From positions 310,001-374,000 of the forward strand of contig NZ_SDPO01000002.1 in NCBI RefSeq assembly GCF_004134865.1: a stretch of 64,000 bases of DNA. The letters are read 5' to 3'. The DNA is from Agromyces fucosus (lineage in GTDB: Bacteria; Actinomycetota; Actinomycetes; Actinomycetales; Microbacteriaceae). Of this stretch, positions 1 to 8,416 are shown one piece after another (positions within the stretch are counted from its first letter, which is position 1; each line of letters begins with the position of its first letter). The notes beneath the pieces are model-generated. The model was not told the origin of the DNA, searched no databases, and was given only the letters and a program-made list of their open reading frames with translations. Both the position numbers and the translations under genes were made by a program.

Positions 1-2
1 TG

Positions 3-572
3 CCGACCAGCCCGCCGACCGATTCGCTCGCCGCGCTCTACAACAACGTGGGCATCACGGCCCTGTCGCAGACGACCGCCGGCAACTTCGACGGCGAGGG
101 CAACACGTTCTCGGCGGAGCAGCTCGCCGCGGTGGGCGCAGCGCCGGGAGCGACGCTCGAGGCGCTCGGCGCCACGCTGACGATGCCGGCGTCCCAGCCG
201 GGCACCGCCGACAACGTGACGGCGGCCGGGCAGGCGCTCCGCATCAGCGGGCAGGGTCAGCGCCTCGTCTTCCTCGGCTCCGGATCGAGCCTCGGCGCGA
301 CCGGCACGGCGACCGTCTTCTACACCGACGGCACGACGAGCTCGGGCGCGATCGGATTCCCGAACTGGTCGTTCCACGACGAGAATGCGCACGGCGCCGA
401 ACTCGCGATCTCGACGAACGGCCGCAACCGACCGAGCGGCTACGGCGATGCCGCCTACCAGTACCGCATGTTCGCGCACTCGGTGCCGCTGACGGCGGGC
501 AAGACGGTCGACTTCGTCGTACTGCCCACGAACGCGACGATGCACATCTTCTCGATCGCGGTCGCTCCCTGA
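3..572 (+). CDS. C-terminal part of a secreted glycoside hydrolase-like protein (5' end outside window)
   Basis: The frame is open from the left edge, so only the last 189 codons are present. The segment starts with a Tyr-Asn-Asn-Val-Gly-Ile stretch and continues with a beta-rich sequence ending in HIFSIAVAP. Actinobacterial secreted glycosidases often carry this kind of C-terminal accessory domain after the catalytic module, with a 'NFDG...YSA..LA' motif and a terminal 'VFAI..A' strand; here the motif reads NFDGEGNTFSAEQLAAVG. The catalytic domain is missing, so the family and substrate cannot be named. A strong hairpin follows the stop. The assignment to a glycosidase is inference from the accessory domain. 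Confidence 0.6.
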   Translation, partial: PTSPPTDSLAALYNNVGITALSQTTAGNFDGEGNTFSAEQLAAVGAAPGATLEALGATLTMPASQPGTADNVTAAGQALRISGQGQRLVFLGSGSSLGATGTATVFYTDGTTSSGAIGFPNWSFHDENAHGAELAISTNGRNRPSGYGDAAYQYRMFAHSVPLTAGKTVDFVVLPTNATMHIFSIAVAP

Positions 573-590
573 CCCGTTCGCGTTGAACGA

Positions 591-625
591 TTCGCGCCCG
601 GCCGATCGCATCGGCCGGGCGCGAA
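591..625. terminator. Bidirectional hairpin between convergent genes
   Basis: A perfect 16-bp stem (591-606 pairs with 610-625) closes a three-base loop. It lies between the stops of the glycosidase fragment (+) and the methyltransferase gene (-). There is no T run, which is usual for terminators in high-GC actinobacteria. Confidence 0.75.
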
Positions 626-650
626 CGTGTGAGCGGGGCTGCTCAGTGAC

Positions 651-1997
651 TCACGGCGTCCACCACGGTCGGAGCGGGAGGTCGCCGTTGCCGCCGCGCT
701 CGTCGGGTCGCACGGCGAGCACCTGGTGCAGCTGGATGCCGCCGGTCTCGAATGCGAGACGCGAGCCGGCCATGTACAGGCCCCACACCTTCGCGGTCGG
801 CAACCCGACCTCGGCGACCGCTTCGTCCCAGTGCGCGACGAGGTTCGCGCACCAGTCGCGCAGCGTCATCGCGTAGTGCAGTCGCAGGTTCTCCTCGTGC
901 ATCACCTCGAGGCCCACGTCCTGCGCCTCGGTGATGATGCGGCCCGAGCCGGTGAGCTCGCCGTCGGGGAAGACGTAGCGGTCGATGAACCCCTTCGCCG
1001 CGGGCTCGGAGCGGTTGTCGGGGCGCGTGATGCAGTGGTTCAGCAGCAACCCGCCGGTACGCAGCCGCGACTGCAGGAACGTGAAGTACGACGCGTAATT
1101 GCGCACCCCGATGTGCTCGAGCAGGCCGATCGAGGAGACTGCATCGAACCCGGTCTCGGTGATGTCGCGGTAGTCGCCGTACCGCACCTCGGCGAGGTCG
1201 CCGAGCCCCTCGTCGACGATCGCCTGCTGCGCCCATGCCGTCTGCTCCGCTGACAGCGTGACACCGAGGGCGCGGATGCCTCGGCGCGCGGCGTATCGCA
1301 CCATGCCGCCCCATCCGCAGCCGACGTCGAGCAGCCGGTCGCCCGGTTGCAGGCGCAGCTTCTCGAACACCAGCCGGTACTTGTTCTCCTGCGCCTCGTC
1401 GAGCGAGGCCCCGGCGTCGGGGTAGCACGCGCACGTGTAGGTCATCGAGGGCCCGAGCACCCACTCGTAGAAGGTGTTCGAGACGTCGTAGTGATGGTGG
1501 ATCGCCTCGGCGTCGCGGTGCTTCGAGTGCCGAAGGCCCTCGGCCACTCGCCGCCAGCGGGGCGGCGCCTCCTGCGGCGGCGGCGCGATGGGGCGCAGGT
1601 GCTCCAGGCCGATCGAGCGGATGACATGGGCCATCGTGCGCGGCGGCGGCAGCTTGAACACGAGTTCGTCGGCCAGCGCCTTCAGCAGCTCGTAGGGGTC
1701 GCCGGGGTGCACACCGTGGATGTCGATGTCACCGGCGATGTACGCGCGGGCGAGCCCGAGGTCGCCGCGGCCGGTGGCGAGGTAGGTCGTGCCCCTCGGG
1801 CTCTTCAGTTCGATGCCGAGTGCCGCGTCGGCCGGCCCGGCCGAGCTGCCGTCGTAGGCGGTGAAGCGCAGCGGCAGCCGGCCGCCGGCGAAGATCTCGA
1901 GGATCTCGGCGAGGGTGAGCTTGCCCGAGGCATCCGTCGCCTCATGCTGGTCGCCCGTCGCCGTCGTCTCGGCCGCCGTGCCCTTGGTCGTGGTCAT
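651..1997 (-). CDS. tmsB: Cyclopropane-synthase-family SAM methyltransferase, 10-methylene fatty acid synthesis
   Basis: 448 residues. The Cfa-family signature HHYDVSNTFYEWVLGPSMTYTCACY-type region lies at about residues 168-192 and the SAM-binding motif LLDVGCGWGG at 222-231. Position next to a FAD-linked oxidoreductase is the known arrangement of TmsB/TmsA (BfaB/BfaA). There the methyltransferase adds a methylene at C10 of oleoyl phospholipid and the oxidoreductase reduces it to 10-methylstearate (tuberculostearate). The ATG at 1997 is chosen because GAAGGCGG lies upstream, the family N-terminus fits, and it overlaps an upstream stop as ATGA. A longer reading from 2078 would only translate the duplicated junction. 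The symbol rests on gene context; an ordinary cyclopropane synthase cannot be excluded. Confidence 0.85.
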   Translation of the reverse strand: MTTTKGTAAETTATGDQHEATDASGKLTLAEILEIFAGGRLPLRFTAYDGSSAGPADAALGIELKSPRGTTYLATGRGDLGLARAYIAGDIDIHGVHPGDPYELLKALADELVFKLPPPRTMAHVIRSIGLEHLRPIAPPPQEAPPRWRRVAEGLRHSKHRDAEAIHHHYDVSNTFYEWVLGPSMTYTCACYPDAGASLDEAQENKYRLVFEKLRLQPGDRLLDVGCGWGGMVRYAARRGIRALGVTLSAEQTAWAQQAIVDEGLGDLAEVRYGDYRDITETGFDAVSSIGLLEHIGVRNYASYFTFLQSRLRTGGLLLNHCITRPDNRSEPAAKGFIDRYVFPDGELTGSGRIITEAQDVGLEVMHEENLRLHYAMTLRDWCANLVAHWDEAVAEVGLPTAKVWGLYMAGSRLAFETGGIQLHQVLAVRPDERGGNGDLPLRPWWTP

Positions 1998-2097
1998 CGT
2001 CGTTGCACCGCCTTCGCGTAGAGGTCGAGGAGTCGTGATGCACAGAGCGTCGTCATCGTCGTTGCACCGCCTTCGCATAGAGGTCGAGGAGTCGTGA
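1993..2097. repeat. 46-bp direct repeat over the tmsA/tmsB junction
   Basis: Positions 1993-2038 and 2052-2097 are identical except for one base (G/A at 2017/2076 by alignment), with 13 unrelated bases between them. Each copy holds the last codons of tmsA, an ATGA stop/start overlap and the same ribosome-binding region. Confidence 0.9.
1994..2056 (-). CDS. 20-codon coupled mini-ORF made by the junction duplication
   Basis: ATG at 2056 overlaps the tmsA stop as ATGA. The frame reads MTTLCAS and then repeats the last 13 residues of TmsA (RLLDLYAKAVQRR), and its own stop overlaps the tmsB ATG at 1997 as ATGA. The duplication therefore inserted a short frame that keeps stop/start coupling from tmsA to tmsB. 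No separate function for the peptide is implied. It could act as a leader that sets tmsB translation, or be neutral. Confidence 0.4.
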   Translation of the reverse strand: MTTLCASRLLDLYAKAVQRR

Positions 2098-3432
2098 ATC
2101 GGGGTCGTACCGCACCTTCGCGGCGCGATAGGCGTCGCCGCCGTAGAGCGCGTCGAACTCGGCGCGCTCGTAGAACGCGTCGGAGTAGAGCGACTTGTGG
2201 CCGTCGAGCGCGCTGACCTCGCGCTCGATGCGCCGGTTCGTCTCGCCCTCGCTCGCGCCGACCGGCACCGTCGACCAGAAGCCGACGTTCACGTAGCTGC
2301 GGTGCGGCTCGAGGGGGTAGAGCGGCCAGGCGTCGTCGCCGCGCAGGCGCAGCGGGCACAGCCAGATCGGCTCGATCGGCACGTGCTCGAGGAACCAGTC
2401 GAGGAACTCCGCGCATCGCTCGATCGGCACCTCGACGTCTTGGATGACGCGTTCGCGGGGCGGCAGGCCCTTCAGCGCCTCGATGCGGTTGCCGAGGTCG
2501 TAGCGGCGTTCGAGGCGCATGAGCTTCGCATAGGAGCGGCTGCCTCGGTACCGGCGCGGCCAGAGGCGGCGAACGAGCGGATGCTGCGCGCCGAACGCCT
2601 CGGAGCACCAGAACCAGTCGGTGTCCCACCGCCAGAGGTAGTCGTGGGTCGTGAGCCGGTCGCGTGCAGCGCCGTCGTCGTGCTGGATGGAGCGGTAGAA
2701 GACGCGCTGTCCGGTGTAGTCGCTGACGGGTCCGGATGCCGCGGTACGCCGGCCGAGGCAGAGGTACGACTCCTCGGCGCTGAACACGACGCCGTCGAGG
2801 GAGTCGACGTCGACGCCGTCGTGCCGGCCCGTGTCGATGATGGCCGTCATCGCGGCGACGAGCTCGTCGATCGCATGGAATCGCAGGTGGGTGAGCGCGA
2901 CGTACGGGAGCACCGGTTCGAGCGCGATGCGAAGGCGCACCGCGTATCCGAGGGTGCCGTACGAGTTCGGGAAGGCGCGGAAGAGGTCGGCATGCTCGGT
3001 CGGCGATGCCGTGAGCACCTCCCCGGCCCCGGTGAGGACGTCCATCTCGAGCACGGACTCGTGCGGCAGGCCGTTCCGGAACGAGGTCGACTCGATGCCG
3101 AGGCCGGTCACGGCACCGCCGAGGGTGATCGTCTTCAGCTGCGGCACGACGAGCGGCGCGAGCCCGAACGGCAGCGTCGCCGCGACGAGATCCTCGTAGG
3201 TGCACATGCCCGCGACGTCGGCGGTGCGCGCCTCGACGTCGACCGCGATGACGTGCGTCAGACCCGAGGTGTCGAGGCCGGGGGCATCCGTCGCGGCCCT
3301 CGACCGGAAGAGGTTGGAGGTGCGCTTGGCGAGTCGCACCGGCGAACCCGCCGGCACCGCCCGATAGCTCGCCAGCAGTCGCTCCACGCCGTCGGCGTGA
3401 GCGGCCCGTGCGTCGGTCGCGGGTGCGGACAC
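2053..3432 (-). CDS. tmsA: FAD-linked oxidoreductase, 10-methylene to 10-methyl fatty acid reductase
   Basis: 459 residues with an FAD_binding_4 (PCMH-type) N-terminal half: VVPQLKTITLGGAVTGLGIES and the following SFRNGLPHESVLEMDVLTG are characteristic. The C-terminal half carries a PIEPIWLCPLR segment typical of DprE1/BfaA-like proteins. It stands first in a two-gene unit with the Cfa-type methyltransferase, matching the TmsA/BfaA role of reducing the methylene intermediate. The start is GTG at 3432, the most upstream in-frame start because a TAG lies just above it. GGAGG sits only one base before it, which is unusually close, so the true start could be further in. Confidence 0.85.
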   Translation of the reverse strand: MSAPATDARAAHADGVERLLASYRAVPAGSPVRLAKRTSNLFRSRAATDAPGLDTSGLTHVIAVDVEARTADVAGMCTYEDLVAATLPFGLAPLVVPQLKTITLGGAVTGLGIESTSFRNGLPHESVLEMDVLTGAGEVLTASPTEHADLFRAFPNSYGTLGYAVRLRIALEPVLPYVALTHLRFHAIDELVAAMTAIIDTGRHDGVDVDSLDGVVFSAEESYLCLGRRTAASGPVSDYTGQRVFYRSIQHDDGAARDRLTTHDYLWRWDTDWFWCSEAFGAQHPLVRRLWPRRYRGSRSYAKLMRLERRYDLGNRIEALKGLPPRERVIQDVEVPIERCAEFLDWFLEHVPIEPIWLCPLRLRGDDAWPLYPLEPHRSYVNVGFWSTVPVGASEGETNRRIEREVSALDGHKSLYSDAFYERAEFDALYGGDAYRAAKVRYDPDSRLLDLYAKAVQRR

Positions 3433-3533
3433 GCCTCCAAACTAGTCCGCGGTGCCGTCGTGCGCACCAGCTCGAACGCATGATCTCGTGCACGTGGGCC
3501 CAGCACATCAGTGGGTGCTGGCAGACTCGGGGC

Positions 3534-4211
3534 ATGACGACGGAGATCGGCACTCCCGGCGGCACTCCCGAGCGTCCGGCACGCTTCTTCGCCTCGCCCG
3601 AGGAGTTCCGCGCGTGGCTCGAGGCCAACCACGACACGGCGACCGAGCTCTGGATGGGCCTGTACAAGAAGCACGTACCCGATCGCGGGCTGACGTGGGA
3701 GCAGGCGGTGCCCGAGGCGCTGTGCTTCGGCTGGATCGACTCGGTCTCCCAGCGCATCGACGACGACGCGCGCCGCCAGCGGTGGACCCCACGCAAGGCC
3801 GCGAGCACCTGGTCGAGTGTCAACATCGCGCTCGTCGAGCAGCTCACCGCTGCTGGGCGCATGCACGAGGCGGGTCTCGCGGCCTTCGAGCGACGGCGCG
3901 AAGACCGCTCGGGCATCTACTCCCACGAGAACCCCGATCAGGAGCTGCCGGCCGAGGCCGCCGCGCGGCTCGCCGCGAACCCCGCGGCATCCGCATTCTG
4001 GCAGGCCGCGACCCCGACGTACCGCCGTCAGGCGACGCACTGGGTGCTGACCGCGAAACAGGAGGCCACTCGCGAACGGCGGCTCGTGCAGCTCATCGAC
4101 GACAGCGCGGCCGGCCGCCTCGTCTCGTTCCAGCGCTACGGCGAGACACCCAAGTGGGTCGAGCGCGCCGCGGCTGCAGCGCGAGCGGCGGCGTCGGGCT
4201 CGGCCGGCTGA
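3534..4211 (+). CDS. YdeI/OmpD-associated family protein
   Basis: 225 residues. The N-terminal half has the family's FASPEEFRAWLEANHDTATELWMGLYKK and ALCFGWIDS blocks; the C-terminal third has the helical WVLTAKQEATRERRL and GRLVSFQRYG motifs of the YdeI-like domain. The family is cytosolic and described loosely as bacteriocin-protection or OmpD-associated; its biochemical role is unclear. The start is the ATG at 3534, since longer frames run into the tmsA promoter region. It is convergent with the hydrolase gene and has no obvious partner. Confidence 0.85.
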   Translation: MTTEIGTPGGTPERPARFFASPEEFRAWLEANHDTATELWMGLYKKHVPDRGLTWEQAVPEALCFGWIDSVSQRIDDDARRQRWTPRKAASTWSSVNIALVEQLTAAGRMHEAGLAAFERRREDRSGIYSHENPDQELPAEAAARLAANPAASAFWQAATPTYRRQATHWVLTAKQEATRERRLVQLIDDSAAGRLVSFQRYGETPKWVERAAAAARAAASGSAG

Positions 4212-4224
4212 GGCGCGACGGCGG

Positions 4225-5037
4225 TCAGGCGGCCGGCGCGCCGAAGAACTCGAGCGCGGCCTCGCGGAACACCCGCGAGCCCGGCGCGTTGAAGTGGTGC
4301 CGCCCCGGCAGTTCGACGAACGTGCCGTTCGGCGTCGCGCGCGCCAGCAGCTTCGACTGCGCGAGGATCGCGTCCTCACTGCCCGTGGCGAAGAGGATCG
4401 GCTGCAGCGGCGGGTGCGCGACATCGGGGTCGGCGTCGCCGAGGCGCATGCCCTCGGCGAGCGCGACGAGCGCGCGCAGGTCGTTGCCGGGCACGCGTTC
4501 GGCCAGGGTCACGTAGTTGCGGGTGACCTGGTCTTCGACCGGGGTGCCGTGGTCGGCGAACGCCCGCGCCTGCTCGATCTGCAGTCGCGCGAGGGGGCGC
4601 CCGTCGGGGATGCCGCCGAGCACGGCGCGCTCGACGTGATCCGGCAGCTGCACGGCGACCTGCCAGCCCACGCGCGCGCCGAGCGAGTACCCGGCATAGA
4701 CGACGGTGTCGAGCAGGTAGGTGTCGAGCACGGTCGTGATGTCGTCGACGAAGGCGTCCATGCCGTAGGCGGATGCCTCGTGCGGCTTGTCGCTCGCACC
4801 GTGACCGCGCTGGTCGATGCCGAGCACGCGGTAGCCGGCACGCGTGAGGTCGCGCACCCAGCCGGTGTTCACCCAGTTGTCGCGGCAGCTCGAGGCGAAG
4901 CCGTGCACGCACAGCACGGTCGGTGCGTCGTCGTCGCCCCACAGGTAGGTCGCGATGCGGATGCCGTCGCCCGACATCACGTACTGCGGCGCGGGCATCT
5001 CGGTGAGGGCGGGGAGGGAGGCATCCATGTCAGCCAT
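4225..5037 (-). CDS. Alpha/beta hydrolase
   Basis: 270 residues with a complete alpha/beta-hydrolase fold pattern: VLCVHGF (oxyanion region), GIDQRGHGASDKP after strand 4, the nucleophile elbow AGYSLG, a late acid segment around ILFATGSEDAI and a terminal PGRHHFN histidine. It has no signal peptide, so it is probably a cytosolic esterase, lactonase or haloalkane-dehalogenase-like enzyme of unknown substrate. ATG at 5037 gives the full N-terminus; a second ATG at 5028 is possible. It stands alone between a convergent and a divergent gene. Confidence 0.85.
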   Translation of the reverse strand: MADMDASLPALTEMPAPQYVMSGDGIRIATYLWGDDDAPTVLCVHGFASSCRDNWVNTGWVRDLTRAGYRVLGIDQRGHGASDKPHEASAYGMDAFVDDITTVLDTYLLDTVVYAGYSLGARVGWQVAVQLPDHVERAVLGGIPDGRPLARLQIEQARAFADHGTPVEDQVTRNYVTLAERVPGNDLRALVALAEGMRLGDADPDVAHPPLQPILFATGSEDAILAQSKLLARATPNGTFVELPGRHHFNAPGSRVFREAALEFFGAPAA

Positions 5038-5050
5038 TGTCGCGCGGGCG

Positions 5051-5086
5051 TGGTCTCGATACGGCGCTGGCGCGCCTACTCGACCG
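5051..5086. repeat. REP-like palindromic element
   Basis: Begins TGGTCTCGATACGGCGC and ends CGCCTACTCGACCGA, two imperfectly complementary arms around a short loop. From memory, elements starting GGTCTCGATACG and ending ACTCGACC are common between genes in Microbacteriaceae. Only one copy lies in this window. Confidence 0.55.
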
Positions 5087-5178
5087 ACGGAGGCGGCGGC
5101 GCGCCTCGGCCGAAGGGATGAGACCGATCGGGCCGATCGCCCGATGCCGAGCGCGACCGTTCCCGCGAGCATCGGGTC

Positions 5179-5889
5179 ATGACCGAAGCATCCGCTCGCC
5201 CCACCGTTCCGCGCACGACCCGGCACCCCGGCCGGGAGTGGCTCGCGCCGGCCGGCCTCATCCTCCTCAGCCTCGTGCCGGTCGTCGCCGGCAGCATGCG
5301 GCTCACCGAGCTCGCGAGCGATCCGGTCGTGACGGCCGACAACGCGCGATTCGTCGTCTTCCCCGCCCCGGTCGTCGTGCACATCGTCGGCGCGACAGTC
5401 TTCGCGTTGCTCGGCGCCCTGCAGTTCGCACCGTCGCTGCGTCGGCACCGCTGGCATCGCATCTCGGGGCGCATCGCGGCGCCGGCGGGCTTCCTCGCCG
5501 CTGTGTCGGGCCTCTGGCTGACGGTCTTCTCCGACCTGCCGGCCTCCGACGGTCAGGCGCTCGGCGTCATCCGCCTGGTGTTCGGCACCGCGATGGCCGG
5601 GAGCATCGTCGTCGCCGTCGTGGCCGTGCGTCGCGGCGACATCCGCCGGCACAGTGCGTGGATGACCCGGGGGTACGCGATCGGCCTGGCGGCCGGCACG
5701 CAGGTGTTCACGATGCTCCCGTGGTTGCTGCTCTTCGGCGAGCCCGACGTGAACGTGCGCGCCGCGCTCATGGCGGCCGGCTGGGTGATCAACCTCGCCG
5801 TCGCCGAGATCGTCATCCGGCGCCGCGACGCGCGCGGCATGTTCCGTCCTTCCGGCCGATCCGCTCGTGCCGCCGCAGCCCTACGATGA
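5179..5889 (+). CDS. DUF2306 membrane protein
   Basis: 236 residues with about six hydrophobic segments, starting WLAPAGLILLSLVPVVAGSM. The RRHRWHRISGRIAAPAG motif, with His residues near a membrane face, and the HSAWMTRGYAIGLAAGTQV segment are typical of DUF2306, an integral membrane family of unknown function that resembles heme-binding or transport proteins. Its stop overlaps the ATG of the histidine kinase gene. Translation is therefore coupled, and the protein may feed or sense a signal for that system. Confidence 0.8.
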   Translation: MTEASARPTVPRTTRHPGREWLAPAGLILLSLVPVVAGSMRLTELASDPVVTADNARFVVFPAPVVVHIVGATVFALLGALQFAPSLRRHRWHRISGRIAAPAGFLAAVSGLWLTVFSDLPASDGQALGVIRLVFGTAMAGSIVVAVVAVRRGDIRRHSAWMTRGYAIGLAAGTQVFTMLPWLLLFGEPDVNVRAALMAAGWVINLAVAEIVIRRRDARGMFRPSGRSARAAAALR

Positions 5890-7049
5890 GGGGCATGACG
5901 AGCCCCGTCCGCTCGCTGTGGGATGCGCCGGCCGCATCACCGCCGCCGCCCCGTCGCGTGTGGCGCGACTGGGTGCTGGTGACCGTGATCCCGCCGCTCG
6001 TACTGCTCGAGGCGGCGCTGCGCACCGAGGTGGCGTGGCGCTGGCTCTGGGCCGTCGTGCTCATCGCCCTCGTGCCGACCCTGCTCTGGCGCCGCACCCG
6101 GCCGCTGCTCATGCTCGTCATCGCGTTCGGCACCGGCGCGGTGGTCGCCGTCGCGACGGGCGGCGACCCGCAGTTCGTGTCGACCGCCTACATGCTCCTG
6201 CTCGTCTACGCCGCGTTCCGGTGGGGCGACGGTCGTGCCCGCATCGCCGGCGCCGCGCTGCTCGCCGCCTCGACGACGCTCTCCCTCGCCTTCGGGCCGA
6301 TGACGCCGACCGACCTCATCGGCGGCACCGCCGTGCTCGTCGCCACCGTCTCGCTCGGCGCCGGCCTCCGCTGGCGGGCGGCGTCGCGAGCCCGTGAGCT
6401 CGATCGGGTGAAGCTCGACGAGCGCGAGCAGCTCGCACGCGACCTGCACGACACCGTGGCCCACCACGTCTCGGCGATCGCGATCCAGGCGCAGGCGGGC
6501 ACGGCGCTGGCGCCCACCGATCCGGCCGCCGCGGCCGCCGCACTGCGGACGATCGAGGGCGAGGCGTCGCGCACCCTCGCCGAGATGCGCTCGATCGTGC
6601 GGGTGCTGCGCCGAGCGGATGCCGCCGAGCTCGCGCCGGGGCCGGGCCTCGGCGATCTCGGCGCGCTCGCCTCGGGTGACTCGACCGGCGCCGCCGATGC
6701 CGCTGCTCGTGCCCCGCACGTCGACGTGCACCTCACCGGTGACCTCGCGTCCGTGCCGCCGACGATCGGCGCCGCCGTCTACCGCATGGCGCAGGAGTCG
6801 GTCACGAACGCACGCCGCCACGCACGCGGTGCCACCCGCGTCGAGGTGCTCGTGCGGGTCGACGACGCCGGGATCCGGCTCGACGTGCACGACGACGGTG
6901 ACGCCGCGGCATCCGCCTCGCCCGGTTTCGGCATCGTCGGCATGGTCGAGCGCGCGACCCTGCTCGGGGGCACCTGCACCGCCGGCCCGGCACCCGACGG
7001 CGGATGGACGGTCGTCGCCGCACTCCCCCGCAGCGGGTGGTCGACATGA
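5886..7049 (+). CDS. Sensor histidine kinase (HisKA_3, NarL-type partner)
   Basis: 387 residues from the ATG at 5886, which overlaps the upstream stop; the ATG at 5895 is an alternative. Several hydrophobic segments fill residues 28-160. The dimerisation H-box ARDLHDTVAHHVSAIA follows, with phospho-His about residue 188, then the ATPase region with the N-box QESVTNARRHA and the G-box PGFGIVGMVERA. It is a membrane-bound kinase without a large extracellular sensor, as in many DesK/LiaS-like systems. It overlaps its response regulator gene as ATGA. The signal is unknown. Confidence 0.9.
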   Translation: MRGMTSPVRSLWDAPAASPPPPRRVWRDWVLVTVIPPLVLLEAALRTEVAWRWLWAVVLIALVPTLLWRRTRPLLMLVIAFGTGAVVAVATGGDPQFVSTAYMLLLVYAAFRWGDGRARIAGAALLAASTTLSLAFGPMTPTDLIGGTAVLVATVSLGAGLRWRAASRARELDRVKLDEREQLARDLHDTVAHHVSAIAIQAQAGTALAPTDPAAAAAALRTIEGEASRTLAEMRSIVRVLRRADAAELAPGPGLGDLGALASGDSTGAADAAARAPHVDVHLTGDLASVPPTIGAAVYRMAQESVTNARRHARGATRVEVLVRVDDAGIRLDVHDDGDAAASASPGFGIVGMVERATLLGGTCTAGPAPDGGWTVVAALPRSGWST

Positions 7050-7735
7050 CCGTGCGCGTGCTGATCGCCGACGACCAGGAACTCGTGCGCGCCGGCCTCC
7101 GCGTGCTCCTCGACACGCAGCCCGGCATCGAGGTGATCGCCGAGGCCGCCGACGGCGCCGAGGCGATCGCGCTCGCCCGGCGCCTGCGGCCAGACGTGTG
7201 CCTCCTCGACATCCGCATGCCGGGCACCGACGGGCTCGAGGCCACGAGGGCGCTCGCCGGTCCGGATGTCGCGGAGCCGATCCCCGTCGTCGTGATCACG
7301 ACCTTCGACCTCGACGAGTACGTCTACGCAGCACTCCGAGCCGGCGCCCGCGGCTTCCTCTTGAAGGATGCCGGCCCGACGATGCTCGCCGAGGCCGTGC
7401 ACGCCGCCGCCCGCGGCGACGCGCTGATCGCGCCGAACGTGACGGTGCGGCTGCTCGAGGCCTTCGCCGGCACGGGATCGGCGGGCTCGCCGTCGTCGAC
7501 CACGCGACCCGGCTCGCAGCCCGCCCGGCCGTTCGAACCACCGACCGCCCGTGAGCGCGAGGTGCTCGCCGCCGTCGCCCGCGGCCTCGGCAACACCGAG
7601 ATCGCGAGCGAGCTGCACATCTCGCTCAGCACGGTGAAGACGCACGTCGCGAGCCTCATGACGAAGCTCGGTGCGCGCAATCGCGTCGAGCTCGCGATCT
7701 GGGCGCTGGGCGAGAAGCACCGCCGTCGCGACTGA
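7046..7735 (+). CDS. LuxR/NarL-family response regulator
   Basis: 229 residues. The receiver domain (about 3-120) has the acidic pair DD at 9-10, phospho-Asp 55 in LLDIRMPG and the conserved Lys in FLLKDAGP. A Ser/Thr/Pro linker leads to a C-terminal LuxR helix-turn-helix (about 165-225) with the TAREREVLAAVARGLGNTEIA and LHISLSTVKTHV helices. The start ATG overlaps the kinase stop, so the two proteins are co-translated cognates. Confidence 0.93.
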   Translation: MTVRVLIADDQELVRAGLRVLLDTQPGIEVIAEAADGAEAIALARRLRPDVCLLDIRMPGTDGLEATRALAGPDVAEPIPVVVITTFDLDEYVYAALRAGARGFLLKDAGPTMLAEAVHAAARGDALIAPNVTVRLLEAFAGTGSAGSPSSTTRPGSQPARPFEPPTAREREVLAAVARGLGNTEIASELHISLSTVKTHVASLMTKLGARNRVELAIWALGEKHRRRD

Positions 7736-7748
7736 AGCCCTCCGCCGC

Positions 7749-8252
7749 TCAGCCCTGGAAGTCCTCGGGATCCACATCGTCGAGGAACCGCTTGAACTCG
7801 TCGAGCCGCGCCTCGTCGCCGGACTCTGCTGCGAAGTCCACCATCTCCGCGGGGATGCCGGCCGCTTCGAGCACGTCGTCGGCCACCCAGATCGGCGCGT
7901 CGGCGCGCAGCGCGAGCGCGATGGCGTCCGACGGGCGCGAATCGATGGTCTGGGGGCCCGAGGGCGTGATGAGCGAGATCTCGGCGAAGAACGTGCCCTC
8001 GTCGATGCGCGTCAGGTCCACCCGGCGGAGTTCTGCGCCGACGGCGGTGAACAGCGTTGCGATGAGGTCGTGCGAGAGCGGCCGGGGCGCCTGCCGCCCC
8101 TCGAGGGCGATGAGGATCGACGTGGCCTCCTGCGTGCCGATCCAGACCGGCAGCACGAGCCCGGTCCCGGACTCCTCGTGCAGCGGCTTCAGCAGCACGA
8201 GGTTGCGTTGCAGGGAATCGAGCGCGATTCCGATGACCCGGACCTGGACCAT
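7749..8252 (-). CDS. Bifunctional nuclease family protein (DUF151)
   Basis: 167 residues. The core LPVWIGTQEATSILIALEG, the PLSHDL motif and the SRPSDAIALALR block define the bifunctional-nuclease/DUF151 family, whose plant founder has DNase and RNase activity. The C-terminal acidic tail (DEFKRFLDDVDPEDF) resembles the UvrB/C-interaction-like tail common in actinobacterial members. GGGAGG lies six bases before the ATG. It is convergent with the response regulator, leaving only 13 bases between stops. Confidence 0.9.
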   Translation of the reverse strand: MVQVRVIGIALDSLQRNLVLLKPLHEESGTGLVLPVWIGTQEATSILIALEGRQAPRPLSHDLIATLFTAVGAELRRVDLTRIDEGTFFAEISLITPSGPQTIDSRPSDAIALALRADAPIWVADDVLEAAGIPAEMVDFAAESGDEARLDEFKRFLDDVDPEDFQG

Positions 8253-8416
8253 GGCGCCTCCCGTCCGATGCTCGGGCGTGACCCTGCCATGGTACGTCGG
8301 GCACCGCTCGGCCGCCTCCGACCGCTGGGCGGCGACACGGAGCAGCCCGTCCGTCCGCGGCGTCACGCGCCGGACTAGGCTCGGCCTCACCGGCAGCGAC
8401 GAAGGCCGAGGGGGCC

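Noticed and set aside
1994-3916. 640-codon minus-strand frame
   Set aside because: Shadow of tmsA and the YdeI-like gene. Only its last 20 codons, from the ATG at 2056, are interesting as the coupled mini-ORF.
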